From Chloroflexota bacterium (GTDB taxonomy: Bacteria > Chloroflexota > Anaerolineae > UBA4142 > SHND01), in assembly GCA_004295045.1 (NCBI GenBank), contig SHND01000058.1, positions 34,270 to 98,269 of the forward strand: 64,000 nt of DNA, given 5' to 3'. Made by a program: the position numbers and the translations under genes. The notes below the pieces were generated by a model. It saw nothing but the letters and a program-made list of their open reading frames with translations, was not told the DNA's origin and ran no database searches. Below are positions 34,498 to 43,231 of this stretch, in pieces. Numbering within the stretch: the first letter of the stretch is position 1; each line of letters opens with the position of its first letter.

Positions 34498-34690
34498 TAT
34501 AGTCTTCTTTCAATTCTTGATCTGTTGGAACGCTCCCTTCAGGTCCAAGCATTCCCATCACTAACTCGGGCGCCTCTGTGGTCGCCGCCAGTTCCTGACG
34601 CACCGATTCGGCAATAATTTCAACGAGTGCAAGGCGCGTCGTCAAAGGTAATTGTTTGATTTCGAGGATGAGCGTATCAAGCGCCATCAT
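34469..34690 (-). CDS. Orphan antitoxin-like protein (addiction-module component family)
   Basis: 73 residues, acidic and helical: LDTLILEIKQLPLTTRLALV with IIAESVRQELA, then an acidic tail. This resembles small antitoxin proteins of addiction-module component type. A toxin would be expected just downstream on the minus strand, but there the AT-rich Cys-rich gene ends in the opposite direction, overlapping by 29 bases. The toxin may have been displaced by insertion of that island. Assignment to a family is by overall pattern only. Confidence 0.55.
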   Translation of the reverse strand: MMALDTLILEIKQLPLTTRLALVEIIAESVRQELAATTEAPELVMGMLGPEGSVPTDQELKEDYINYLDDKYK

Positions 34691-34757
34691 AAATTCACCT
34701 CATTATTTTCATCCTATCACAACTCTAACGGCTCAACCCTATGATACAATCTCCGTC

Positions 34758-36140
34758 ATGAATCCCGCCTCCTTCACCCTTGCCTCTGCGCGTGACGCGC
34801 TCGCGGCGCGCGAAATCTCTTCACTCGAACTCACCGATTTTTTTCTGGAACGCATTGCCCGGTACGATTCACAACTCAATTCGTTCATCACCGTCACCGC
34901 CGACCTTGCGCGCACACAAGCAGAACGCGCGGACGACGAACGCGCGCGCGGCATCGTTCGCGGCGCGCTGCATGGAATTCCAATTGCGCTCAAGGATTTG
35001 TACGACGTGCGCGGTTTGCCCACCACCACCGGTTCGAAAATCTTGCGCGACAACCTCGCGCAAGAAAACGCATTCGCCGCTGCAAAATTATTCGCGCAAG
35101 GCGCGGTGTTACTGGGCAAAAACAATTTGCATGAATTCGCGTTCGGCGTGACGAATGAAAATCCGCATTACGGCGACGCGCACAATCCATGGAACCTCGC
35201 ACACATCACCGGCGGCTCATCGGGCGGCAGCGCGGCGGCAGTTGCCGCGCGTTTGTGTCTCGGCTCGCTCGGTTCCGACACGGGCGGCTCGATTCGCATT
35301 CCCGCCGCGTTATGCGGCATCACGGGCTTGAAACCGACGTACGGGCGCGTCAGTTTGCGCGGTGTGATCCCTTTGAGTTGGAGCAACGATCATGCCGGTC
35401 CCCTCACGCAAACCGCGCAGGATGCGGCGCTGATGCTGGACGCGATCGCAGGTTACGATGCGAACGATCCCGCATCCGTCAACGTTCCAACACAAGATTA
35501 CACCGCAACGCTGAATGATTCACTGCGTGGGGTGCGATTCGCCGCGCCGCGCGGATATTTTGAAGAAAAGGTGGACGAGGAAATTTTGCGCGCGATTCAG
35601 GACGCCAAACGCGCGCTGCAAGGATTGGGCGCGGTGTATGTTGAAAAAGAATTACCGGCTGCGGGCGAAATGTTTGAAACGAACCGCGTGACACTGCGCG
35701 TGGAAGCGGCGGCATATCATCGCGAATGGATCGAATCGCGCGAGAAAGAGTACGGCGCGGATGTGTACACGCGCCTAAAAAGTTTTCAAACCATCCGCGC
35801 GGATGAATACGCGCTGGCGCGGCGGCGTCAAGCGGAACTCGTACGCGCGCTCGATGGATTTTTCGATGACGTGGATTTTTTCATCACGCCCACCACGCGC
35901 ATTCCTGCGCCGCGCTTTGGAAACGATCCCGTCGCCCTCGCGCAAGACCTCACCGCGTTCACCGCGCCCTTTGACGTGACAGGGGTTCCTGCGATTTCGA
36001 TTCCGTGTGGTTTCAGCAGCGCGGGTCTCCCCATCGGTTTGCAAATCGTCGGACGCGCGTGGAATGAAGCGCGCGTGCTGCAAGTTGCGCATCAATACCA
36101 GTGCGCAACCGATTTTCATTCGCGGACTCCAAATTTATGA
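34758..36140 (+). CDS. Amidase-signature-family enzyme (GatA-like)
   Basis: 460 residues. The Ser-cisSer-Lys triad is visible: Lys in PIALKDLYDVRGLPTTTGSK, the Gly/Ser-rich loop GGSSGGSAAAVAARL and the nucleophile in GSDTGGSIRIPAALCG. The sequence resembles GatA and amide hydrolases of the same size; without gatB or gatC neighbours it is more likely a stand-alone amidase than the tRNA amidotransferase subunit. The frame is open from 34656, but ATG 34758 gives the usual N-terminus; TATGATACAAT lies only about a dozen bases upstream, so the message may be nearly leaderless. Confidence 0.88.
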   Translation: MNPASFTLASARDALAAREISSLELTDFFLERIARYDSQLNSFITVTADLARTQAERADDERARGIVRGALHGIPIALKDLYDVRGLPTTTGSKILRDNLAQENAFAAAKLFAQGAVLLGKNNLHEFAFGVTNENPHYGDAHNPWNLAHITGGSSGGSAAAVAARLCLGSLGSDTGGSIRIPAALCGITGLKPTYGRVSLRGVIPLSWSNDHAGPLTQTAQDAALMLDAIAGYDANDPASVNVPTQDYTATLNDSLRGVRFAAPRGYFEEKVDEEILRAIQDAKRALQGLGAVYVEKELPAAGEMFETNRVTLRVEAAAYHREWIESREKEYGADVYTRLKSFQTIRADEYALARRRQAELVRALDGFFDDVDFFITPTTRIPAPRFGNDPVALAQDLTAFTAPFDVTGVPAISIPCGFSSAGLPIGLQIVGRAWNEARVLQVAHQYQCATDFHSRTPNL

Positions 36141-36141
36141 A

Positions 36142-36173
36142 AAAAGCGAGGCGCAGATTTGCGCCTCGCTTTT
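36142..36173. terminator. Bidirectional intrinsic terminator between amidase and lipoprotein genes
   Basis: AAAAGCGAGGCGCA (36142-36155), loop GATT, TGCGCCTCGCTTTT (36160-36173): a perfect 14-base stem flanked by A and T runs, between two convergent genes. Confidence 0.9.
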
Positions 36174-36684
36174 ATTTGTCACAGTAGATCACGTGCGTTT
36201 GACTGGCGTGATATTCCCATTCCTTGCCATCAGCTTCCAAGATAATCAAATAGCCCGGTGTAATCACTTGCAGATACATCATGCCCGGTATCGGACAGCC
36301 GAGCGATGAATCACGCCATTCCACCGGCTCTACACTTTTCACCGTTATCTCATCGGGCAAAACATTCGCGCGCGTCGCCAGGTCGGCTTTCGCTTCATTC
36401 ACCAGTTTGAGCGCAGTTGGATCGGCAATCACAGTACTACTCCCTTCCGGCGTGGGCTTGTTATCAATTGGCGGCGGCACTTGCGGCGTGGGTGCGCCAA
36501 TGATTATTTTGGTTGGTAATGCTGGAAATGTTGGCGCAGCGGTTACTTGTGGTGCGAGTGTAGCGGTGGGTTGAGCCAGCGTTGGTGCGGGAGTTGCAGT
36601 TGCAGTCGTTTGCGTTGCGACGCCACAGCCGCTCAACATACCGGCGACCAGAACGATCAATAACAAAAACCTGAATCGTTTCAT
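36172..36684 (-). CDS. Small lipoprotein with a Chloroflexota-type C-terminal domain
   Basis: 170 residues from the ATG at 36684 (AGAGGA upstream); the frame remains open to 36921, but that part overlaps the homoserine kinase gene. Signal with lipobox LSGC, a Thr/Ala/Pro-rich linker, and a 75-residue domain: LVNEAKADLATRANVLPDEI, VEPVEWRDSSLGCPIPGMMY and QVITPGYLIILEADGKEWEY. This C-terminal module recurs in Chloroflexota exported proteins in my memory of such genomes; its function is unknown. Follows thrB by 47 bases. Confidence 0.75.
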   Translation of the reverse strand: MKRFRFLLLIVLVAGMLSGCGVATQTTATATPAPTLAQPTATLAPQVTAAPTFPALPTKIIIGAPTPQVPPPIDNKPTPEGSSTVIADPTALKLVNEAKADLATRANVLPDEITVKSVEPVEWRDSSLGCPIPGMMYLQVITPGYLIILEADGKEWEYHASQTHVIYCDK

Positions 36685-36731
36685 CTTTATTCCTCTGGTC
36701 ACAAGACGTTCAAGCAGTTGCGCGCGTTCCA

Positions 36732-37637
36732 TTACGCTTGCGCAATGTATGCCCCGCGCGCGCTCAACTTTAAAATTTTCGTCTCGCCGTTCAGTTTCAA
36801 TTTGCGCGCCGTTTCGACAAAGGCAGCGCGCACGCGTGCGGCTTGCGCATTCGTCGTCGCAAAGGCAATGAGACTCGGACCCGCGCCGCTCAGCGCCGCG
36901 CCATTTGCGCCCGCGCCGCATGCAGCGTCGAGCATTTCGGACATTCCTTTTACCAACGGCACGCGATAAGGTTGATGCAAGCGGTCTTGCATACCGATTT
37001 GTAAAAAACCGGCGCGCTGCGTGGTGAAAGCGTACGCGGTCAATGCGCCGCGGCTGATATTGAAAATCGCGTCGGCGCGTGAAATCTGCGCGGGCAAGAC
37101 ATTGCGCGCGGTTTTGGTTGACAACGCGCGCTCAGGAATGTAGACGACGGCGCGCCAATTTTGCGACGGCTCGACTGCCGCGCAGACGACGCGGTGCCCA
37201 TCGAACGCGGAAATTGTAAAACCGCCAAAGATTGCGGCGCTCACATTGTCGGGATGCCCCTCGAGTTCGTTCGCCATTTCCAAAATTTCTTGCGCGCTCA
37301 ACGGCGTTCCCGCCAACGCGTTACCCGCCAGCAAGCCGCCGACCAGTGATGCCGCGCTGGAGCCAAATCCTTTGCCGATGGGAATGCGATTCGTCATCGT
37401 CACGCGGAGTGTGGGCAGCGGCGCGCCGATATAATCGTAAAAAATGCGAATGTGTTCGACCACCATGTTCGATTCATCCGCAGGCAGACCTTGCGAATCG
37501 CCGCGCAGTTTCACTTGAAATGCGCGCGCAGGTTCAACAGTGATGCTGTTCCACCAATCGAGCGCGAGACCGAGACAATCAAAGCCGGAACCGAGATTTG
37601 CAGTCGTGGCGGGGACGTTGACGGTTATACGTGGCAC
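36732..37637 (-). CDS. thrB: Homoserine kinase
   Basis: 301-residue GHMP kinase. The ATP loop is PIGKGFGSSAASLVGGLLAG, with VNVPATTANLGSGFDCLGLA at the start and GAALSGAGPSLIAFA near the end, all typical of ThrB. It phosphorylates homoserine, giving the substrate of threonine synthase (thrC), which lies upstream in the same operon. GTG start supported by AGGTG. A pyrophosphatase gene is inserted between thrC and thrB. Confidence 0.94.
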   Translation of the reverse strand: MPRITVNVPATTANLGSGFDCLGLALDWWNSITVEPARAFQVKLRGDSQGLPADESNMVVEHIRIFYDYIGAPLPTLRVTMTNRIPIGKGFGSSAASLVGGLLAGNALAGTPLSAQEILEMANELEGHPDNVSAAIFGGFTISAFDGHRVVCAAVEPSQNWRAVVYIPERALSTKTARNVLPAQISRADAIFNISRGALTAYAFTTQRAGFLQIGMQDRLHQPYRVPLVKGMSEMLDAACGAGANGAALSGAGPSLIAFATTNAQAARVRAAFVETARKLKLNGETKILKLSARGAYIAQA

Positions 37638-37656
37638 AATTCACCTATTTGAAATT

Positions 37657-38211
37657 TCACTTTCGTCGCGCTTTTTTCTTTTCTTCGGCAAACATCTTTT
37701 TGTACGCATCAATTCCGAAGGTGATACGCGTCTGTGCGCTTGCCGCGCGTTCCCAACCAAGCGTTTTCACAAAGACACCTTCCAAGTCTTTGTACGTCGC
37801 AAAAAAATGCGCGCACTCGGCGAGAAAGTGCTGTGGAATATCGCTGATGTCGTGATAATCGCGGAAAAAGGGATCGTCAAGCGGCACCGCCAAAATTTTA
37901 TCGTCGGGTTCGCCCTTGTCTTTCATCCGAAAAAGCCCGATCGGGCGCGCCGGAATGATGCAGCCGGGAAAAGTCGGCTCGTTGGTCATGACAAAAATGT
38001 CGAGCGGGTCGCCGTCGTCGTACAATGTCTGTGGCACAAAGCCATAATCGCCGGGATAGACCATCGAAGAATACAACACGCGGTCTAGCCGAATCGCGCC
38101 GAGTTTTCGGTCAAACTCGTACTTGTTGCGCGAACCTTTTGGAATTTCGACGACCACGTAGACTACGTTCGGCACGTCGGGTCCGGGGGGAAGATCTCGC
38201 CAGAGATTCAT
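37657..38211 (-). CDS. ppa: Inorganic pyrophosphatase, family I
   Basis: 184 residues. Metal-binding acidic residues stand in YPGDYGFVPQTLYDDGDPLD and the DKGEPDDKILAV segment; EIPKGSRNKYEFD opens the family core. It hydrolyses pyrophosphate, pulling biosynthetic reactions forward. It sits between thrC and thrB, an uncommon place. A hairpin overlaps the end of thrC just upstream. No obvious ribosome-binding site before the ATG. Confidence 0.95.
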   Translation of the reverse strand: MNLWRDLPPGPDVPNVVYVVVEIPKGSRNKYEFDRKLGAIRLDRVLYSSMVYPGDYGFVPQTLYDDGDPLDIFVMTNEPTFPGCIIPARPIGLFRMKDKGEPDDKILAVPLDDPFFRDYHDISDIPQHFLAECAHFFATYKDLEGVFVKTLGWERAASAQTRITFGIDAYKKMFAEEKKKARRK

Positions 38212-38222
38212 AAGTGTAAAAG

Positions 38223-38261
38223 TTTCAGAAAATAAATTTCAGAGAAATTTATTTTCTGAAA
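38223..38261. repeat. Perfect 18-bp inverted repeat at the thrC-ppa junction
   Basis: TTTCAGAAAATAAATTTC (38223-38240) and its exact reverse complement (38244-38261) with a 3-base loop. It covers the last codons and stop of thrC. On the minus strand it is followed by CTTTT, so it may act as a weak terminator or an mRNA 3'-end stabiliser. Confidence 0.8.
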
Positions 38262-39306
38262 AAAGTTCTAATGCGCGTACAATCGTATCAGTTTCGGCGG
38301 GCAGAGTCTCGATTCGAAATCCTGACGCGAGCGCAAAATCAATATCTTTTAAACCATTTCCCGTCAACACACAAACAATCGTTTGCCCGCGTTCCAATTT
38401 TCCCGCGCGCTGTTTTTTCAAAATGCCCGCCACACTCGCGGCGGATGCAGGTTCGACAAAAATTCCTTCGCGGGCGGCGAGGTACGCATGGGCAGCGCGG
38501 ATTTCATCGTCGCTCACGGCGGAAATTTCACCGCCTGATTCATCGCGCGCGCGGACTGCGCCGCTCCAGCTGGCGGGATTGCCGATCTTGATCGCCGTAG
38601 CGACCGTGTGCGGCTCCGCCACCGGTTTGCCGGAGACGAGCGGCGCCGCGCCTTCCGCTTGAAAGCCCCACATTTTGGGGCGCGCGCTTTTCTTAAGGTT
38701 AGCGTACTCGATAAATCCTTTCCAGTACGCGGTGATGTTGCCCGCGTTGCCAACCGGCAGCGCGAGAATGTCGGGCGCGCGCCCCAGCTCATCCACAATC
38801 TCGAATGCCGCCGTTTTTTGTCCTTCCAGCCGATGCGGATTGATCGAATTGACGATTGCCAAATTGAATTGTTCGCCCAGTTCGCGCGTGAGTTCGAGGG
38901 CGCGGTCAAAGTTCCCATCAATCGCCAAAATTTTCGCGCCGTACACATATGCTTGCGCGAGTTTGCCGCGCGCAATTTGTCCCGATGGAATCAAAACCGC
39001 ACACGTCAATCCTGCGCGCGTCGCGTAAGCAGCCGCGCTCGCCGAAGTGTTGCCCGTGGACGCGCAAACGACTGCGCGTGCGCCGCTCTCGGCGGCTTTC
39101 GCCATCGCGACGACCATGCCGCGATCCTTGAACGAACCGGTCGGATTGCACCCCTCGAGTTTGAAATAAATTTCGCACGCGGTCTCTTGCGACAATGCGG
39201 TGGAACGCACCAACGGCGTATTCCCCTCGCCGAGCGAAAGACGCGGAGTTTTTTCGGTGAGCGGGAGATATTGTTGATAGTGTTCGAGGACGCCGTGGGC
39301 TGACAT
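38239..39306 (-). CDS. thrC: Threonine synthase
   Basis: 355-residue fold-type II PLP enzyme. PLP Lys in NPTGSFKDRGMVVAMAKAAE, phosphate loop VGNAGNITAYWKGF, ASTGNTSASAAAYATRAG. It converts O-phosphohomoserine to threonine, with thrB two genes downstream. The last residues are encoded within the inverted repeat at 38223-38261. A likely promoter lies about 40 bases upstream. Confidence 0.94.
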   Translation of the reverse strand: MSAHGVLEHYQQYLPLTEKTPRLSLGEGNTPLVRSTALSQETACEIYFKLEGCNPTGSFKDRGMVVAMAKAAESGARAVVCASTGNTSASAAAYATRAGLTCAVLIPSGQIARGKLAQAYVYGAKILAIDGNFDRALELTRELGEQFNLAIVNSINPHRLEGQKTAAFEIVDELGRAPDILALPVGNAGNITAYWKGFIEYANLKKSARPKMWGFQAEGAAPLVSGKPVAEPHTVATAIKIGNPASWSGAVRARDESGGEISAVSDDEIRAAHAYLAAREGIFVEPASAASVAGILKKQRAGKLERGQTIVCVLTGNGLKDIDFALASGFRIETLPAETDTIVRALELFSENKFL

Positions 39307-39344
39307 GGAATTTTTGTGGCGCGATGGTTGCGCGGATTTTTTTC

Positions 39345-39372
39345 ATTGTAGCCGTTTCAACCTTACACGCAA
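39345..39372 (-). promoter_or_regulatory. Candidate promoter of the thrC-ppa-thrB operon
   Basis: On the minus strand TTGCGT, a 16-base spacer and TACAAT (39350-39345), about 40 bases before the thrC start codon. Confidence 0.5.
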
Positions 39373-39427
39373 ACTTGTAAGCCGCGCTTTGGGTATGCAG
39401 CATTTTTCCGCGCACGCGGCGTTGAGT

Positions 39428-40192
39428 TCATCCCAGAATGAGGCGGATTGCAGCAAGCGCCGTAAAAATCAACGCCAGTTGTTCAAAGAGCTGTTGATTG
39501 ATTCGTTTCAAAAGTTGATAACCGAGCAATCCGCCGACGATCACGAATGGCGCCATGAACGCATCGAATACGAGCGATTCGGGCGTGATCAAACCCAAAT
39601 TGTAACTAAAGGGCACTTTGGCGGAATTCATGATGAGGTAATACCACGCGCTGGTACCCATAAATTCGATCTTGGGCAAACCCATCGCCAAAAAATAAAT
39701 GATCATGATCGGACCCGACGCGTTCGACACCATTGTAAAAAAACCCGCGAGGATGCCCACCAGCGCGGCGAGCCAAAGTTTGTGCTGCAGCGTTTCGCCC
39801 GCCTGCTCAACGGCACGCGCAGAGCGCATGCGCCAAAATTGCAGTCCGGTGATGATCAAGAGGATGATGCCAATCAAACGCCCCACTTGCGCGGAATCGA
39901 GCGAGCCCAACGCGAAATAACCGAGAACGACGCCGAGTCCCGTCCATGGCAGCAAACGAAGCAAGTGTGACCATACGGCATCGCGTCGGTAATGTGCCAC
40001 CGCGACAATGTCGCCGACCAGCAAAATCGGAAGCACGATTCCGGTTGACGCGCGCGCGGGAAAGATCAATGCGTACAGGGCGACGGCAAAGACGCCAAGC
40101 CCCGCAACTCCCGTCTTGGAAATTCCAATCAGCAGCGCGCCCAGAATTGCAATTGCCCATGCCCACCATGCCAAATCATAAGGGAGGTTCAT
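39428..40192 (-). CDS. TauE/SafE-family membrane transporter
   Basis: 254 residues with about eight hydrophobic segments in two halves. GALLIGISKTGVAGLGVFAV in the first half and GILAGFFTMVSNASGPIMII in the second are the paired repeats of the TauE/SafE (sulfite/organosulfur exporter) family. The substrate is probably an anion such as sulfite or a sulfonate; no sulfur genes flank it. It is on the minus strand, 121 bases upstream of thrC. Confidence 0.88.
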   Translation of the reverse strand: MNLPYDLAWWAWAIAILGALLIGISKTGVAGLGVFAVALYALIFPARASTGIVLPILLVGDIVAVAHYRRDAVWSHLLRLLPWTGLGVVLGYFALGSLDSAQVGRLIGIILLIITGLQFWRMRSARAVEQAGETLQHKLWLAALVGILAGFFTMVSNASGPIMIIYFLAMGLPKIEFMGTSAWYYLIMNSAKVPFSYNLGLITPESLVFDAFMAPFVIVGGLLGYQLLKRINQQLFEQLALIFTALAAIRLILG

Positions 40193-40265
40193 GCGTAACG
40201 CTTAACCCACGCGCAAGCTCTTGGATGCAAAGATGATTTGCATTGATGAACAAAACAAGCTGCGC

Positions 40266-41318
40266 TCAAAGCCATTCCAACCAACGTCCATGATGATCAC
40301 AATTGGCGAGCGTTTTTTGAATGCGTGCGCCATTTTCAAATTGCGTCAAAATCATTGGCGCGGGCCACGTACTCGGTTCGATGGCGACGTCAAACAACTT
40401 TCGCCCTACGCTGTGTTCCGCAAGCAAATCGTAATACCGCGCGCGCGTTCGCTCCGTGACTTGATTCAGTACGAAACTGTGAAACAGGACAATGGGCGTT
40501 CCGCGCGGCGTTTCATCAATCAACTGCGGCGCGACTTTCAGCGCATCGCCTTGCAAAACTTTTGGCGGAAACTCGCGCGCCAACGCAATGGCGCGCTGCA
40601 AACGCGCGGCGCGTTCCAACTGCTCGGGCCAGACCAACGCGCGCAGCCACAACATCGCCTCGTCGTCGAACACATCATTCGGATTCAGATCAATGCCAAC
40701 GCGCGACGCGATGGGCGGCAATTCATTCGGCAAAGGCGGACGCGCATCGCCTCGCAATCCACATTCCAACAGCACCACCGATGATGTGACGCCGTATATT
40801 TTTTCAGCCCCATACAAGTACGCAAAGCGATCCCAATTCAAGTTCAAGCCCGCGCTGCTGCCGACTTCGATCATTGCAAATGGGTCTGCGTCAAGCTGTT
40901 GGGAGATGAATGTGAACGCGGGTAAAAATAACGCGCAGCGCGCGACTTCGTTGGTTTGGACACGCTGTGTGCTCACGAGTGAAATGATTTCGTCCGCGTG
41001 CTCTAAACAAAAGGCGCGAAAGATCGGATACGGGTCATCTTGCGTATCCGGTTTGCGCGTCAGGTCGGCGAAAAAGTTTTTCAGCGGGTCGTCGAGACCC
41101 CGCAGCAACAAATAATGCACCGCTCCAAAGAGGAGGTTCATCGGAGGTTGGTGGGGCTGGGCGTGTGCGGCAAGTTTGAGCAACACGGGGTCGTTCGCAA
41201 TTTGGCGCGCCAGTTTTTCATAGAACGGCGACGAATCGGCAAGCACATGATCGGCGTTCCACAAAAAATCTTGTGCGAGTTTATGTAATTTTGGGGGGAA
41301 ACGAGGATTGCGCGTCAT
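40266..41318 (-). CDS. DUF2332-family protein
   Basis: 350 residues with the DUF2332 outline: LAQDFLWNADHVLADSSPFY, NLLFGAVHYLLLRG, EVGSSAGLNLNWDRFAYLYG, and GIDLNPNDV. The segment EVGSSAGLNL resembles the SAM-binding loop of methyltransferases, so a methyltransferase-like fold is possible, but no activity is known. Three bases separate its start from the stop of the upstream gene. Confidence 0.85.
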   Translation of the reverse strand: MTRNPRFPPKLHKLAQDFLWNADHVLADSSPFYEKLARQIANDPVLLKLAAHAQPHQPPMNLLFGAVHYLLLRGLDDPLKNFFADLTRKPDTQDDPYPIFRAFCLEHADEIISLVSTQRVQTNEVARCALFLPAFTFISQQLDADPFAMIEVGSSAGLNLNWDRFAYLYGAEKIYGVTSSVVLLECGLRGDARPPLPNELPPIASRVGIDLNPNDVFDDEAMLWLRALVWPEQLERAARLQRAIALAREFPPKVLQGDALKVAPQLIDETPRGTPIVLFHSFVLNQVTERTRARYYDLLAEHSVGRKLFDVAIEPSTWPAPMILTQFENGARIQKTLANCDHHGRWLEWL

Positions 41319-41321
41319 GCG

Positions 41322-41852
41322 TCAGCGCGCCCGCGCGGGACGAAAGTTGCGATCGCGCTGCCAATTTTGATGCGGACGCCGCAGACGCGCCAGAGGAATC
41401 GCGTAATCAGCGCGTTGTGTGGGCGCGAGCGCGCGTTCGGAAGAGGAGGGTTCAAACGTTAACTGCGCGCTTGCGACGATGCGCGCGGCGTTTTGGTCTG
41501 GCGCAATCGTTTTAGCATCGTCATCGTGTTCCACAAATTTTAAATAGACAGTGAGATCGTGACGGTCACGCGGAAGGTAAACCGACAACGGTTCCGCCAC
41601 AACGAGTTCGCGCCCCCACCCATCGAGCGCGTAGCCGGGCGAAACAATTGCCTGCGCCGCGCCGTCGTCATTTTCTTGGAGCCCCACTTCCAAGCCGACG
41701 ACAATGCCGTAACCGTGCAGCATCCGATTGTGCTGCCAGCGGCTCTCTAACTGATATTCCTGTTCCGCGCGTAAATCGTCGGCGGTTAATGCTTGACCTG
41801 TCGCATAGTTCGGACGTTTCAATGTTACGAGTTTGTGGGCATCAAATTTCAT
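41322..41852 (-). CDS. Hypothetical protein resembling phage-tail/injection-system associated proteins
   Basis: 176 residues. The opening LKRPNYATGQALTADDLRAE with QEYQLESRWQHNRMLHGYGI and VVGLEVGLQE resembles a small protein family found with contractile tail and injection-system loci, where the motif (R/P)xxxxGQxLTADDL is recurrent. Here no tail, sheath or baseplate gene is nearby, so it is either a lone member or serves another role. A central beta-rich part (VSPGYALDGWGRELVVAEPL) follows. It overlaps the phosphatase gene by 11 bases. Confidence 0.6.
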   Translation of the reverse strand: MKFDAHKLVTLKRPNYATGQALTADDLRAEQEYQLESRWQHNRMLHGYGIVVGLEVGLQENDDGAAQAIVSPGYALDGWGRELVVAEPLSVYLPRDRHDLTVYLKFVEHDDDAKTIAPDQNAARIVASAQLTFEPSSSERALAPTQRADYAIPLARLRRPHQNWQRDRNFRPARAR

Positions 41853-42486
41853 CTTGGATCGTTCCCGTCGGCGAAAGTTTTATGCCGTCCCATTCCACAC
41901 AAATCAGTTCGCCGCCGCGTTGTTCCGCCAACACCAGTCCGGCATTCGAGAGAATGTGCTGCGACCCAAACGCATAGCCCACATTCGCCAACACGAGCGG
42001 AAGCATGGCATGAAAAATGCCCGCGTGCGCCACGAGCAAAAGGGCGGCGTCCGTATCCGCGTATTTTTGCGAGAGGTCTGAGAAGAATGGCATGAAACGC
42101 GCGCGCATGTCATTGAAACTTTCGCCGTTGGGCGTACGCGCGTCGAGGTCGCGTTTCAAAATCCACGTCTCGAATAATTTCGAGTATTCGTCCCACGCCT
42201 CTTGGTCCGCGCGTCCCTCGAAATCTCCCGCGTCATGTTCCAGCAGCGCAGGCGTGAATTCAATTTCCAAACCGTGCGTTGCATTCAAGATTTCCGCCGT
42301 CTGGCGCGCGCGCAGCATCGGGCTGGAATAAATTTCGGAAAACTTTACCGCGCGCAAATCTTCCGCGCGGGCTTGTGCTTGCGCGCGTCCTTTTTCCGTG
42401 AGCGGATGAAGTTCATGTTGTTGATTGGAAAAAGTATTGGTGAGATTTGCTTCACTTTCGCCGTGACGAACGAAATAGAATCGCAT
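41842..42486 (-). CDS. Histidine-phosphatase-family protein
   Basis: 214 residues. The catalytic RHG motif is in FYFVRHGESEANLTNTF, with second His in LLVAHAGIFHAML and the acid in LLEHDAGDFEGR. This is the phosphoglycerate mutase/cobalamin phosphatase (His phosphatase clade 1) family; substrate unknown. Its stop overlaps the start of the next gene. Confidence 0.9.
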   Translation of the reverse strand: MRFYFVRHGESEANLTNTFSNQQHELHPLTEKGRAQAQARAEDLRAVKFSEIYSSPMLRARQTAEILNATHGLEIEFTPALLEHDAGDFEGRADQEAWDEYSKLFETWILKRDLDARTPNGESFNDMRARFMPFFSDLSQKYADTDAALLLVAHAGIFHAMLPLVLANVGYAFGSQHILSNAGLVLAEQRGGELICVEWDGIKLSPTGTIQDEI

Positions 42487-42509
42487 AAGGAGTAAGAATA
42501 GATTGGAGA

Positions 42510-43193
42510 TTAGTTCGCGCCATGTGATTCCAACAGCGCGATGCTTGCCGTATGGTTGCCCTGCTTGGCAAAATCGAGCGCGGTCATATTTGCAAATTGC
42601 GCGGCGTTTTTATCTACGCGCGCATTGACGTCCGCGCCATGTTCCAGCAGCAGTTGAACGATTTGCAGGTTGCCATTTTGTGCCGCGCCCATTAGCGGCG
42701 TAAAACCATCCGCTTGAACCGCGTTCACGTTCGCGCCCGCCTCGATCAATTTTGCGGCGACCTCGTAGTGATTGCCCGCGACCGCCGAGTGCAGGGGCGC
42801 AACGTGCATCGCATTGTTCGCCGCGATGTTGGGGTCGGCATGATACATCAACAGCGCGTTGACGATGTCGAGGTGTCCAAAAAAAGAGGCGAGTCCGAGC
42901 GGCGTAAAGCCGTCGGGTGAAAAGGCGTTTGCCAAATTGGGCTGCATCGCCAGCCAGCCCATGGCGCGCTCTGTATCGCCAATGGCGGACGCATCATACA
43001 AATCGAGCTGCGCGTTGTGCGCGACCAGAGATTTTACAATTTCCGTGCGCCCGTAATATTGCGCCAGCATGAGCATCGAAATGCCATTGTCCGTGCGCGC
43101 GTTCACGAGCATTGGGTTGCCGGCAAGAATTTTTTCGACGGCGGCAATATCATTTTGTTCGATTGCCTGAACGAGTTCGGCTGTGGTGTACAT
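42510..43193 (-). CDS. Ankyrin-repeat protein
   Basis: 227 residues made of about six ankyrin repeats (e.g. NGISMLMLAQYYGRTEIVKS, DGFTPLGLASFFGHLDIVNA, DGFTPLMGAAQNGNLQIVQL), with no other domain. Such proteins bind other proteins; partner unknown. AAAGGAATTC precedes the ATG. It lies between the histidine phosphatase and the DUF190 gene, all on the minus strand. Confidence 0.9.
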   Translation of the reverse strand: MYTTAELVQAIEQNDIAAVEKILAGNPMLVNARTDNGISMLMLAQYYGRTEIVKSLVAHNAQLDLYDASAIGDTERAMGWLAMQPNLANAFSPDGFTPLGLASFFGHLDIVNALLMYHADPNIAANNAMHVAPLHSAVAGNHYEVAAKLIEAGANVNAVQADGFTPLMGAAQNGNLQIVQLLLEHGADVNARVDKNAAQFANMTALDFAKQGNHTASIALLESHGAN

Positions 43194-43231
43194 GAATTCC
43201 TTTGCTAATAGAAAGAGTTGCTACTCTCGAT

